NCBI RefSeq assembly: GCF_023824195.1
Contig: NZ_CP085442.1
Coordinates: 3,758,001-3,822,000, forward strand
DNA length: 64,000 nt
DNA from: Priestia megaterium
GTDB taxonomy: Bacteria > Bacillota > Bacilli > Bacillales > Bacillaceae_H
Direction of reading: 5' to 3'
Made by a program: the position numbers and the translations under genes. Positions 16,794-25,745 of the stretch are shown here, in pieces (within the stretch, counting starts at the first letter, position 1; the number at the start of each line of letters is the position of its first letter). The notes beneath the pieces were generated by a model that was not told the origin of the DNA, searched no databases, and saw only the letters and a program-made list of their open reading frames with translations.

Positions 16794-18143
16794 TTATCTT
16801 TTTATTTCTCTATATATTGTCTCTACTGGATAATCGCTAAAGCGGCTCATCCACTCTTTTACTGTGAGTGTGATACGATCTCGATATGTGGGATTATTCG
16901 TGTAGAATTTTACTTTGTCACTGTCAACAATTAACGCTACGTAATAATAGCCTTGCTTATCATACTCAATGATTCCTTCCATAAGCGTGTACAAACCGGT
17001 TACTCCACCTGATAGCGCTGTCGCTCCTAAGCCGTCTAAATCTTTTTCTTCATGTACGATTTGAAAGTTATCAACAAGCGCTTCGTAGTCATTTCCTACA
17101 AGTTTTTTCACATTTTCATCATGTTCGCTTGGAAGGATATCGAGCTCTGATAATGTCTTCGTATGTTCTGTGATTTTGCCTTTTTTATACGTGCCGTCAA
17201 AAGAAACATTTAACCCGCCGTAATAGGAACAGCCTGCAGTAGCATCAATTTTGACTTCTTTTTGGCTTAACGTGAAGTTTAGTACGCATTCCGTAGCTTC
17301 TTCCGTGTCTTTATAAATAGCTTTATTTCCTTCCACCTCTGCTTTTCCTTCTATTCCTCCTGCATTCGCACCGTATACTGCACTCATTGTAAAATCAAAA
17401 GAGCTGCTTGTTGAATTAGTGATGGTTAATCCTGCTTCTTGATGATGAATATCTCTTGACCATTCTCCGTCATAGTTTCCGCTGCTTTGCTTCGATGGTG
17501 CTGATGCTTTGATTGAAGCAGTGTTTCCTACCTTAGAAATATCCTTCAAGCGTAATTGATCACCCGACCATACCGCTGAATATACCCAATCATACTCTTT
17601 TATCGTTTCTGAACCATTAGGCTGAACAATCATAATCACTTCATGGGTTTGGATATCATAAGCAGAGCCTGCTTTTTTAAAGTCAACCACTTCATAATCT
17701 ACTAATCTTTCTTGAATTCCTTTGCCATGTAAATGACTAATTAAAGACTGCTGATCTCTATAAAGAGAACTTCCTTTCACCAGATAGCTGTTTACTCCTT
17801 TGAAAGCACCGTTGTTGATTCCTTTTATTAAACCTTGCAAATACGACTTGATTAATACATTAGCCGTTTGTTTTGTAGGGGTGGATACGTTGTTTTCATC
17901 TTTAGCAGAAGCTGTAGTACTTATTGAAGGAGTGCTTGACTTTTGATGGTTGCCCTTTTCCTTATCATCATTTTGCTCCGATGTGTGAATAGCACTTTCT
18001 TTTTGTTCAGGATGTTGAGCACTTGAAGTGATGCTTTCTTTTTCGTCGCGGGAAGATACCTCATTTTGCTGACAGCCGCTTATAAATAAACTAACCGACA
18101 GCAGAATACTAACCACACTGACGCTTATAGTGGAACGTTTCAT
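16794..18143 (-). CDS. Lipoprotein with TcaA/YvbJ-like NTF2 domain
   Basis: A 449-residue exported lipoprotein: signal peptide residues 1-23, lipobox FISGC, then a low-complexity Ser/Thr/Lys/Glu linker to about residue 95. An NTF2-like domain (about 95-205) has LIKSYLQGLIKGINNGAF, DYEVVDFKKAG and EYDWVYSAVWSG, as in TcaA/YvbJ proteins. A C-terminal beta-rich part (about 220-449) contains GYYYVALIVDSDKVKFYTNN. TcaA-type proteins are linked to cell wall stress and glycopeptide response; here no zinc ribbon precedes the domain. Function otherwise unknown. Monocistronic, with its own terminator. Confidence 0.75.
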   Translation of the reverse strand: MKRSTISVSVVSILLSVSLFISGCQQNEVSSRDEKESITSSAQHPEQKESAIHTSEQNDDKEKGNHQKSSTPSISTTASAKDENNVSTPTKQTANVLIKSYLQGLIKGINNGAFKGVNSYLVKGSSLYRDQQSLISHLHGKGIQERLVDYEVVDFKKAGSAYDIQTHEVIMIVQPNGSETIKEYDWVYSAVWSGDQLRLKDISKVGNTASIKASAPSKQSSGNYDGEWSRDIHHQEAGLTITNSTSSSFDFTMSAVYGANAGGIEGKAEVEGNKAIYKDTEEATECVLNFTLSQKEVKIDATAGCSYYGGLNVSFDGTYKKGKITEHTKTLSELDILPSEHDENVKKLVGNDYEALVDNFQIVHEEKDLDGLGATALSGGVTGLYTLMEGIIEYDKQGYYYVALIVDSDKVKFYTNNPTYRDRITLTVKEWMSRFSDYPVETIYREIKR

Positions 18144-18299
18144 GACTTCTCCTCTTTTCTTCTCTAGTTACACAGAACGATTCATTAACACTACAATTAT
18201 ACTAAAATAAAACACTATTTCCATATTTATCAAAATTATTGTAAGTAATTTGAATATATGATTATAATAAGATACTTTGCATAGAGGAGGCTGATTTAG

Positions 18300-19034
18300 T
18301 TGAAGATCTCAACAGGAGCTGAATTTTACGATAATGACGAGACGTTTTTGGCCTATACAAAACGCCGGCAGCAAAAAGAAAATGCCAACGATACGATTGA
18401 AAAACCGGCCATTTTACAGCTTCTAGGTGATGTTACAGATGCAAACGTTTTAGACTTAGGGTGCGGAAACGCTGGATTTGGCGCGGAGCTTCTTGCACAA
18501 GGCTGTTTCTCTTATAGCGGAGTAGACGGCTCTATCAATATGATAAACGCGGCTCAGCAACAGCTTTCAAACTATCCAAATGCAAGAGTGATCCATGAAT
18601 CGATGGAACATTATACTCCCCCACGCACTGAATACGATTTGGTTACTGCAAGACTGTCTCTCCACTACATGGAAGACTTAGCCTCCATTTTCACTAAAGT
18701 GAATCAAGCACTCAAACCTGCAGGAAGGTTTATTTTTTCCGTTGAACATCCAGTCATTACGTCTACTCTTCAGCCTTCCACTCTGCGCACAAACTGGACG
18801 GTGGATAACTACTTCTCAATGGGATTCCGTCAGCAGCACTGGATGGGCGGATACGTTCAAAAGTATCATCGCACGCTTGAAGAGTACTTTTCTTTGATGC
18901 AGCAAAGCGGATTCACCGTTACAAATTTAAAAGAAGCATGTCCTCAAAAAGAACATTTCGACAGCGCTGAAACTTACGAGCGCCGAATGCGTATTCCTTT
19001 GTTTTTACTGATGAGCGGCGTGAAGAATAGATAA
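18300..19034 (+). CDS. Class I SAM-dependent methyltransferase
   Basis: A 244-residue cytosolic methyltransferase with motif I LDLGCGNAGFGAELLAQG (about residues 52-69), the motif II acidic GVDGSINM, EYDLVTARLSLHYMEDL as motif III/IV and ALKPAGRFIFSVEHP as post-III. It belongs to the small-molecule group; the substrate is unknown. The start is TTG at 18300, preceded by GGAGG at about ten bases. The last region PLFLLMSGVK matches related proteins annotated as methyltransferase domain-containing. Repeat copy 4 begins three bases after the stop. Confidence 0.85.
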   Translation: MKISTGAEFYDNDETFLAYTKRRQQKENANDTIEKPAILQLLGDVTDANVLDLGCGNAGFGAELLAQGCFSYSGVDGSINMINAAQQQLSNYPNARVIHESMEHYTPPRTEYDLVTARLSLHYMEDLASIFTKVNQALKPAGRFIFSVEHPVITSTLQPSTLRTNWTVDNYFSMGFRQQHWMGGYVQKYHRTLEEYFSLMQQSGFTVTNLKEACPQKEHFDSAETYERRMRIPLFLLMSGVKNR

Positions 19035-19037
19035 ATG

Positions 19038-19390
19038 AAAGAGATTGAGACATAACGAAATCATTTCAATCTAAAGACGAACAAACGGGATAAACAATCT
19101 AGTATGGATGGCTTGTTACACCGCTATTGATTTCTGTGCAAGGCTTCGCTTTCCGCGGGCGGCCGATGAGCCTCCTCGTCACTTCCGCTGCTGCGGGGTC
19201 TCACCTAGGCCACTTTTCCCGCAGGAGTCTTCGCCATGCCCTCCAATCAACCGCTAGAAGCACCTACATACATGAAACCTACCTTCAACCTAACCATGAA
19301 AAAATCCGAACGAGTTGGATTCCCCATTAAGAATCTCAATTCATCGTTCGGATCTTCCTTCAACTAAACTACTTTTGTCCCAGCCTCTTT
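19038..19390 (-). repeat. Dispersed structured repeat, copy 4 (long form)
   Basis: Ends AAAGAGATTGAGACATAA and GTCCCAGCCTCTTTCC. It contains the shared core plus the same 38-base insertion as copy 2 (19154-19191) and a longer terminator loop than copies 1 and 2. It fills the gap between the convergent methyltransferase and oligopeptide-binding protein genes. The strand given is that of the gene it would terminate (ends at 19439). Confidence 0.85.
19298..19352 (-). terminator. Repeat-borne terminator of the binding-protein gene
   Basis: On the minus strand TCCGAACGA and TCGTTCGGA close a larger arm that includes GATTC/GAATC, followed by six T. It is about 87 bases after the stop codon at 19439. 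Confidence 0.75.
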
Positions 19391-19438
19391 CCTAACTTTC
19401 TTCGTATAAAACCGATTTTTGTTTAAACTTAGCGTATG

Positions 19439-20983
19439 TTATTTAGTCACGCTCACGTTATAAAATACAGGGCCTAAGTTGAAATCATAGCCTTTTACAT
19501 GTGTAGACACGGCGTTAATATTGACTTTATGGCCAATTAACGTAAACGGAAGCTCATCCCATACGTATTTTTGCGTAGCATCAATGGCTGGTCGTGCATC
19601 TTTTACAGAAGCAGCCGCTTTGATTTTTTCTAAGTATTTTGTTGATTTTTCAACCGGAGCTCCTCCTGACGTCCAAAATCCTTGGAAAATGGTTGAACGC
19701 GCCGCCCAGTCTACGGGGTAAATATCCCATGCTTTAGGGTCATTTACTTTATCTGTAAACGTTGCCCAGTCATACACTTCTAGCTTTACTTTTACACCGA
19801 TTTTTTCAAGCTCTTGCTGCACAATAACAGCCGCATTGTACTGATCTTGATAATCGCGTGAAGTTAAAAGACGCAGTTCCTGCCCGCTGTATCCAGCCTT
19901 TTTTAAATAGCTTTTTGCTTTCTTTTCATCATGCTGATTGTACTCTTCTTTTCCTGCTTCACTGTAATAGTTCGGAAACTTTTTATTCACAATCGATGAA
20001 GTCAGTTCATAATAATCGGAATCGCCGTATGAACTTGATAAAATATCTTTTGCATTAATCGTGGCATTTACGGCTTTTCTAGCATTTAAATCGCTAAAGA
20101 ACCCTTCTTGCGTATTATAAAATAAACCAATGAATCCGCCTGGAGCCAGCTTGTTCTTAACGTTTTGCGTACTTTCAATTTGAGCCGCATTGTCGCTTGA
20201 GACACCTAAGGCAATGTCAAACTGTCCAGCTGTAATGCCTGAAATTCTAGTAGATTCATCGCTTAAAAAGCTAATTTTAATTTCATCTACGTGAGGAGTC
20301 TTTTTAATTTTTCGTCCTTTTGAAGAATAATCTTTAAATCTCTCTAGCGTGATATATTGATTCTTTTTCCATTCCTTCACTTTAAATGGTCCTGTACCAA
20401 CGAACTCAGTAGCTCCTTCAGCAGGTGCTTTTTCGATGATTTCTTTTGGAAAAATAGCGGCTGCTGGAATTGGATCTGCTAGTAGTGCCAGCGTATTCAC
20501 ATTCGGTGTTTTCAAATGAAGCTCAACCGTATAGTCTCCTGTTTTTTTGACTTGTGCACCAACAAAGTTTGTTTTGCCAAGTGAAGACAGCTTAATCCAG
20601 CGGTTAATCGAAGCTTCTACATCGGCTGCTGTCATTTCCTTTCCATTATGAAACTTTACGCCTTTTCGCAGCTGAAACGTGTAGACTTTTTTATCATCGC
20701 TTATATCAATTTTTTCTGCTAAATCAGGTTCTACATTACCTTTACTATCAAAAATAACGAGTCCTTCGTAAATATTTCGCGCCGCATCTTTAACCGAAGA
20801 ATTCCCAGTAATCTGAGGATCTAAAGTTGTTGGCTCGCTTTGAAACGCAATGTTTAGCGTACCTCCATCTTTTTGAGCCGCACTGGTGCTTTTATCGCCT
20901 GAGCTTGCTTGATTATTGCTGCATCCGGCAACCAATAAAGCAATCACAATAAATAATAACCATTTCATCTTAACCTGTTTCAA
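19439..20983 (-). CDS. ABC transporter solute-binding lipoprotein, family 5
   Basis: A 514-residue oligopeptide/nickel-type binding lipoprotein outside the membrane. It has a signal peptide with lipobox LLVAGCSNN, GGTLNIAFQSEPTTLDPQ and the family signature KVYTFQLRKGVKFHNGKEMT (about residues 95-115), then two alpha/beta lobes. The ligand is unknown (peptide, sugar or metal chelate). Start: TTG at 20981-20983 lies six to seven bases after GGGGGA; ATG at 20989 is too close and ATG at 20968 is possible. No permease or ATPase genes are adjacent, so it must work with a transporter encoded elsewhere. The terminator comes from repeat copy 4. Confidence 0.88.
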   Translation of the reverse strand: MKQVKMKWLLFIVIALLVAGCSNNQASSGDKSTSAAQKDGGTLNIAFQSEPTTLDPQITGNSSVKDAARNIYEGLVIFDSKGNVEPDLAEKIDISDDKKVYTFQLRKGVKFHNGKEMTAADVEASINRWIKLSSLGKTNFVGAQVKKTGDYTVELHLKTPNVNTLALLADPIPAAAIFPKEIIEKAPAEGATEFVGTGPFKVKEWKKNQYITLERFKDYSSKGRKIKKTPHVDEIKISFLSDESTRISGITAGQFDIALGVSSDNAAQIESTQNVKNKLAPGGFIGLFYNTQEGFFSDLNARKAVNATINAKDILSSSYGDSDYYELTSSIVNKKFPNYYSEAGKEEYNQHDEKKAKSYLKKAGYSGQELRLLTSRDYQDQYNAAVIVQQELEKIGVKVKLEVYDWATFTDKVNDPKAWDIYPVDWAARSTIFQGFWTSGGAPVEKSTKYLEKIKAAASVKDARPAIDATQKYVWDELPFTLIGHKVNINAVSTHVKGYDFNLGPVFYNVSVTK

Positions 20984-21194
20984 CGTCATTCCCCCAATAG
21001 TTAAAATCACTTTTCAAAACCTACTATTTTCGTAAGGTTAGTAGGAATATTAACCATCCTACCACCTTTCCATTTGTTTGTGAAATTAGCAAAATTAAAC
21101 TGTTTCTTTGCAATTACTGATTCAATTTGTCTTGTTTCAATTCTTAATTCTTAGTATGTTTGTAAGTAAAGTATTTTATCTAAAGGAGGATATT

Positions 21195-22691
21195 ATGAAC
21201 TCTGCTATCCGTCTTCATACTAAAGAACATATTGCAACGATTGAACACTACAAGCAAGCTTTATCTCTTCTATCGTGGGACGCAAAAACATCCGCTCCTC
21301 TTAATAGCCAAAAGCAGCATGCAACCATTCAAGGCACGCTTTCAAAAGAGCTTTACCTGTTGCAAACAGATCCAGCCTTCGCAAAAGAATTGCAGCATCT
21401 TCAAGAACAAAATTTAAATCAACTACAGCAAAAACAAGTACAGCACTATTGGAACATCTATCAAAAATTTTCCGCTGTACCACTGGAAGACTATCATCAA
21501 TTTTCCGTTTTAAAAGCTTCTACTCATGCTCTTTGGTCACAGGCTAGAGAGCAAAATGAATTTAAGCTCGTCGAAGACAACCTGCAGCAGCTGATTCATA
21601 TGCATAAAAGATTTGCGGAGTACCGTAATCCTCACCTCGCTCCTTACGAACAGCTTTTAGAAGAATATGAGCCCGAAGTTTCTAGTGAAACCATCGATTC
21701 GCTTTTTCAACAAATTAAAGATGCTATTCTTCCTTTGCTGACAAAAATCAAACGCTCTTCGGTTACACATGATACATCGTTTCTCAACGAGCCGTTTTCA
21801 ATCAAAAATCAGCAGAAGCTCGGAAAACACCTTTTAACTGCTATTGGCTATAACTTCAAGTCCGGCCAAATTGGCACCACGACCCACCCGTTCAGTGCAG
21901 ACATTCACCCTCAAGACGCACGGCTTGCAGTGAGATACGACGAACACAATGTAAAACTGGCAGCTTTTATGTTTTTACATGAAGGCGGACATTCTATCTA
22001 TAACCAGCAAATTAGCTCTGACTTGCTTGACACGGGGTTAGGCGCATACACTTCTATGGGACTGCATGAATCTCAGTCTCTTTTTTGGGAACGTATCATT
22101 GGAAAACACGAAGGCTTCTGGAGAAATCACGCTCACTTATTTAAAGAGTTAGAACCTGCGATCTACGGTGATATTTCATTTGAAACTCTTTACTTTGCCT
22201 TAAATGAAGTCACACCTTCTTTTATTCGTTTGCAAGCAGATGACCTTACGTATCTGCTGCATATTATCATTCGCTACGAGCTAGAAAGAGATTTATTTGC
22301 AGACAAGCTTCGCGTTTCAGATCTTCCTTTGGCATGGAGTACAAAATATGAAGCGTATTTAGGGATCAAACCGGAAACAGACCGTGACGGGGTATTGCAG
22401 GACGGCCACTGGTACGGAGGAGCATTTGGCTACTTCCCTTCCTACAATCTAGGTTTCATTTATGCAGCTCAGCTAAGAGAATCCGTGATCAAAGTCCATC
22501 CTGACTTTGATGAAATCATTTCGAGTCAAAACTTATCGCTTATAGCAGACTGGCAAAAACAGCATATCCACCAGTACGGAAAACTAAAAACGCCAAGAGA
22601 GATATTAACTAGCCTTTCTATAGGTAGAATTGATGCTCAGCCGTTAATTAATTATTTGAAGAAAAAATATGAAGGGTTATACAAGCTTTAA
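21195..22691 (+). CDS. M32-family metallocarboxypeptidase (Taq type)
   Basis: A 498-residue zinc carboxypeptidase releasing C-terminal residues from peptides in the cytosol. It has the zinc motif HEGGH near residue 263, THPFS and GLHESQSLFWE typical of M32, and IRYELERDLFADKL. The length equals the family norm (about 500). The ATG at 21195 follows AAAGGAGGATATT, so the upstream extension is discarded. It is divergent from the peptide-binding lipoprotein, a pairing that would suit peptide scavenging, but this is only context. Confidence 0.92.
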   Translation: MNSAIRLHTKEHIATIEHYKQALSLLSWDAKTSAPLNSQKQHATIQGTLSKELYLLQTDPAFAKELQHLQEQNLNQLQQKQVQHYWNIYQKFSAVPLEDYHQFSVLKASTHALWSQAREQNEFKLVEDNLQQLIHMHKRFAEYRNPHLAPYEQLLEEYEPEVSSETIDSLFQQIKDAILPLLTKIKRSSVTHDTSFLNEPFSIKNQQKLGKHLLTAIGYNFKSGQIGTTTHPFSADIHPQDARLAVRYDEHNVKLAAFMFLHEGGHSIYNQQISSDLLDTGLGAYTSMGLHESQSLFWERIIGKHEGFWRNHAHLFKELEPAIYGDISFETLYFALNEVTPSFIRLQADDLTYLLHIIIRYELERDLFADKLRVSDLPLAWSTKYEAYLGIKPETDRDGVLQDGHWYGGAFGYFPSYNLGFIYAAQLRESVIKVHPDFDEIISSQNLSLIADWQKQHIHQYGKLKTPREILTSLSIGRIDAQPLINYLKKKYEGLYKL

Positions 22692-22706
22692 ATTCACCAT
22701 CAAAAA

Positions 22707-22744
22707 AGCTGTCGCTAAGTCAAAAATTTGACTTAGCGACAGCT
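22707..22744 (+). terminator. Long perfect-stem terminator
   Basis: AGCTGTCGCTAAGTCAAA, AA, TTTGACTTAGCGACAGCT: an 18-bp perfect stem with a two-base spacer, followed by CCTTTTG. Preceded by six A, so it may act in both directions. Confidence 0.8.
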
Positions 22745-22881
22745 CCTTTTGTGATGAATAAACAATATCTCTATTAAAGCGATATCAATCGTCTATCTTC
22801 TTTCCATTCAAACCATGACAGCAAATATGCGCTATGTCTCTGCTGTTTCTCGCAGCTGAATTCCTCCTTACCCCAAAGAAT

Positions 22882-23244
22882 TTATTTTAGTTTATCATCT
22901 AACTTTCTATCAAAAACAAAAGTAGTCATTGCAACATCTTCTTCAATGTTAATGTCTGAAAAAACTCTTATAATTTTTGCATGGACAAGTTTTTCAAACT
23001 TATCTCGTATCTCTGAGCAATCATAAATTTTTTTCACTAGTTCTGTACGTGCCTCATGAACCATCCGTTTGCCTTCAGGAGAAGTTATCATAAACTTTTC
23101 TACATTCGTAAGATTGCCTTTCATTTCGCTAACAGCCCATGTATCTACAAAACGAGTAGTGATTTCTCTCGGTCCGTTTCCAACCTGCTCTTTACGGATT
23201 TCGCGCACTAAATTACTAAATTCATGCTCCCTATTTCTACTCAT
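22882..23244 (-). CDS. DUF2294-like protein
   Basis: A 120-residue cytosolic protein with EFSNLVREIRKEQVGNGPRE, FVDTWAVSEMKGNLTNVE and SPEGKRMVHEARTELVKKIY, the DUF2294 pattern. It is found in bacilli and cyanobacteria; function unknown, possibly linked to bicarbonate/Na+ physiology. The start at 23244 has AAAGGAG nine bases upstream within the end of psiE; the nearer TTG is only three bases away. It forms an operon with psiE (stop and start two bases apart). Confidence 0.75.
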   Translation of the reverse strand: MSRNREHEFSNLVREIRKEQVGNGPREITTRFVDTWAVSEMKGNLTNVEKFMITSPEGKRMVHEARTELVKKIYDCSEIRDKFEKLVHAKIIRVFSDINIEEDVAMTTFVFDRKLDDKLK

Positions 23245-23246
23245 GT

Positions 23247-23669
23247 TCAAATTCTCCTTTCATTATCTTCTAATCTTTTTTTCGTTAACATTAAGTAACT
23301 AATCGTTAAAGCGATAATTCCTAACGATAAAAATAAACTTCCAATTTGATAATTGTTATTCACAATAATAAATCGTATTGTAGCTGTAATTCCAATGTAT
23401 AAAAGGTAACTTAACGGGAAATGACAGCTTTCTTTAAAGTAAGTCATAATCATCGAAACAAAAGCAAAATATAAAAAGAAAATCAATACTTTTCCGAGGA
23501 TTTTATGAACGTTATTATTTCCTGTTAAGGCATCATTCATAATATAAAAAAGCTCTCTCAATAAAAAATAAACGAGTATAAATCCAAGGACAATGAGCGA
23601 GACATTTAAAATAAATTGATATGTCGCAATTAGATACTGCCTTTTTTTACATAAAAATAGTTTAAACAC
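23247..23669 (-). CDS. psiE: PsiE-family membrane protein
   Basis: A 140-residue inner membrane protein with four hydrophobic helices, FYIMNDALTG...KILGKVLIFFLYFAFVSMI, then an ESCHFPLSYLLYIGITATIR segment with the charged pattern typical of PsiE (phosphate-starvation-inducible E). The GTG start at 23667-23669 is preceded by GGAAGGG. The biochemical function of PsiE is unknown. It precedes the DUF2294 gene in a two-gene operon. No clear Pho box is seen upstream. Confidence 0.8.
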   Translation of the reverse strand: MFKLFLCKKRQYLIATYQFILNVSLIVLGFILVYFLLRELFYIMNDALTGNNNVHKILGKVLIFFLYFAFVSMIMTYFKESCHFPLSYLLYIGITATIRFIIVNNNYQIGSLFLSLGIIALTISYLMLTKKRLEDNERRI

Positions 23670-24052
23670 CTTTGTATCCCTTCCTTTTATCTAACTTCCT
23701 TACATTGATTCTATTCATGTTAGTAAAACGCTCAAAAGCTATTAGCCTGTTATAGAGCTTGCTGCTTTTTTAGTTGTCTCCAACATCTCCACTCCTCAAC
23801 AAAAAAACCCATCATAAAGAAATTTGTGCATAGTTGTACAAATTTCTTTATGATGGGTTAATGACTCAGCATTTTTCAATACTTGTTATCCAGCCCGTCA
23901 TATATCTACATATAGTCAAGTCACCAAAGATAAAAAACTCTATGTGATGAGTTCCTATCAATAAGCTTCTTTATAGTTAATTATAGCGCAATACGTCAAA
24001 ACTTCAAATAAAGATTTACTTAGCGTCTGTGATGATATAGTTTCTAATTACT
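23670..24052. other. Intergenic stretch with long hairpin
   Basis: 383 bases without a credible gene. The main feature is the hairpin at 23806-23859. A 14-codon frame with a fair ribosome site (23742-23786, minus strand) precedes psiE but is too short to support. Confidence 0.5.
23806..23859 (-). terminator. Very long hairpin (22-25 bp stem), probable terminator of the aldo/keto reductase gene
   Basis: AACCCATCATAAAGAAATTTGT is perfectly inverted 10 bases later, and three further pairs extend the stem inward to a four-base loop. On the minus strand it ends in seven T. It lies about 190 bases beyond the aldo/keto reductase stop. Confidence 0.7.
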
Positions 24053-25069
24053 TCATCTTTGTTTAACGTTACTTGGAAGCGGGGCATGAGCCGCTACAAG
24101 CTGCTGTTCACGCATTTCTTCCCAGAAGGCTGCCGGAATTACTGTGTTTAATGCCGCTTTGTCTTCAGCAATACGCTCTGGACGACTAGCGCCAGGAATA
24201 ACAGCAGCAACCGCTGGATTAGCCAGTGAAAATTGGACAGCAGCAGCCTTAATGCTAATCTGATGACGATCTGCAATACTTTTGATTTTTTCTACTTTTG
24301 CCATAATGTCTGAAGATGCTTTTTGATATTCAAAGTGTGTACCTCCAGCAAGAACGCCTGAGCTGTATGGTCCACCGACAACAATGTCCATATTATGCTT
24401 TACGGCTTCGGGCATCACTCGCTGCAGCGCACGTTCATGATCTAACAAAGTGTATCGGCCCGCTAGCAACGATACATCCGGCTTTGCTTCTTCTAACTCC
24501 AGCATGATTTCAATTGGTTCTACTCGGTTTACTCCAAGTCCCCATCCTTTAATAACTCCTTCGTCACGCAAGCGTGTAAGCACACGAAATGCGCCCGTTC
24601 GAGCAGATTCAAATTGTCCTACCCACTCATCTCCATAAAAATCTTGCGCGGCATCATGAATATACACAAAGTCCAAGCGATCTGTTTTCAAACGATTTAA
24701 ACTTTGCTCGATTGAACGAAGTGTAGCATCTGCACTGTAGTCATTAATAATTTTGTTTTTACGGCCGAATTCAAAAAGCCCGCCTTTTTCTCCCATATCA
24801 CGTGAAGATGTGTCTTCCAGTTCATCTGAAATGACGCGACCTACTTTCGTACTTAGTACATATTCATCGCGATTTCTTTTTGACAGTGCTTCACCAAGGC
24901 GCATTTCTGCTAAGCCAGCTCCATAAAGAGGGGCTGCGTCAAAGTAGCGGATGCCGCTTTCCCAAGCAGCATCCACTGTTGCGATGGCTTCTTCTTCTGG
25001 AATATTGCGATACATATTGCCCAGTGGTGCTGTTCCAAAACCTAGTTTCCCTTGCAGTATCTCTCTCAT
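24053..25069 (-). CDS. Aldo/keto reductase (D-threo-aldose 1-dehydrogenase type)
   Basis: A 338-residue NAD(P)-linked oxidoreductase with the (beta/alpha)8 AKR fold. It has LGFGTAPLGNMYRNIPEEEA and YFDAAPLYGAGLAEMRLGEAL with catalytic Asp and Tyr, STKVGRV with the Lys, and LDFVYIHDA with the His. It also has VVGGPYSSGVLAGG and VIPGASRPERIAEDKAAL for cofactor binding. This is the subgroup that oxidises sugars such as L-fucose or galactose and pyridoxal; the substrate is uncertain. The ATG has a CAGGAGG about eight bases upstream. Monocistronic. Confidence 0.88.
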   Translation of the reverse strand: MREILQGKLGFGTAPLGNMYRNIPEEEAIATVDAAWESGIRYFDAAPLYGAGLAEMRLGEALSKRNRDEYVLSTKVGRVISDELEDTSSRDMGEKGGLFEFGRKNKIINDYSADATLRSIEQSLNRLKTDRLDFVYIHDAAQDFYGDEWVGQFESARTGAFRVLTRLRDEGVIKGWGLGVNRVEPIEIMLELEEAKPDVSLLAGRYTLLDHERALQRVMPEAVKHNMDIVVGGPYSSGVLAGGTHFEYQKASSDIMAKVEKIKSIADRHQISIKAAAVQFSLANPAVAAVIPGASRPERIAEDKAALNTVIPAAFWEEMREQQLVAAHAPLPSNVKQR

Positions 25070-25375
25070 ATGAATAAAACCTCCTGAAATTTTTATAACT
25101 CTATTTTAGAAATTGATCAGTATGAAGGTAAACTCAACGACTGATCTATTCATTAAATGTCATGTTATCCCCTGACAAAATTTATTATGAAGGATATAAA
25201 CAAGAAAAAAAAGTACGCACTTTAAAGTAATATGGGAACTAAAAAGTAACCTACTAAGGAGTAAATGAGCTTTTCAGACTCTCCTTTTATTTATGTACTT
25301 TCTACTTCTTACTCATGCAAACAAACATTGTGCATACAATAAGCAGAAAGCTACTTTATAAATGAGGTGAGAATT
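25070..25375. other. Divergent intergenic region
   Basis: 306 bases between the aldo/keto reductase and a small charged protein. It holds GATCAGT-N18-ACTGATC (25115-25146), which brackets the likely reductase promoter, and an imperfect AAGGAG/CTCCTT hairpin with a T-run near 25255-25287. No gene is seen. Confidence 0.4.
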
Positions 25376-25621
25376 TTGAAAGATGAATACTTCAAAAAAA
25401 TTGAAGATAAGCTCGATAAGCTTGATGAAATGGACGACTCATCAATGAAAGAGGAAGAAAAAGATGAGTACTTTCAAAGTTTGCTAGATGATATGGATGA
25501 TTTGTTGAAAGACATGCGCCAGCGAGAAAAAGACTCGAATCATCTTGTTAGCGAACATATGAAGACGGTTAATGACATATTTGATAACGCAATCAAAAAT
25601 TTTAAAAAAGACCGAAGCTAG
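25376..25621 (+). CDS. Highly charged small protein, unknown
   Basis: An 81-residue, strongly acidic/basic helical protein: DKLDKLDEMDDSSMKEEEKD and DDMDDLLKDMRQREKDSN, probably coiled coil throughout. The start is TTG at 25376, about six bases after GAGGTGA; GTG at 25367 overlaps that site. No family recognised. The codon pattern and ribosome site suggest a real gene. No clear terminator follows before the PPOX gene. Confidence 0.6.
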   Translation: MKDEYFKKIEDKLDKLDEMDDSSMKEEEKDEYFQSLLDDMDDLLKDMRQREKDSNHLVSEHMKTVNDIFDNAIKNFKKDRS

Positions 25622-25745
25622 CGTTATAACACTTCTACTTCGTTTAAATATACTGACTTTTCTGTTTTTTAAATATAAAAATATAGTATTTCATATGTGA
25701 AAATGGTATTTTCAGTATACGCAAAAAGTAGGAGTGAAAAAAAGA

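Noticed and set aside
19127..19330. Plus-strand frame of 67 codons through repeat copy 4
   Set aside because: Shadow of the repeat element; not open in the short copies and lacking a ribosome site.
22780..22881. Open protein-like stretch on the minus strand after the DUF2294 gene (reads SAYLLSWFEWKEDRR near its end), following AAGGAGG
   Set aside because: No usable start codon lies behind the ribosome-like site; it may be a decayed gene but cannot be supported.
23742..23786. 14-codon frame with GAGGAG upstream, before psiE
   Set aside because: Too short to support as a gene on sequence alone; mentioned only in connection with the nearby hairpin.
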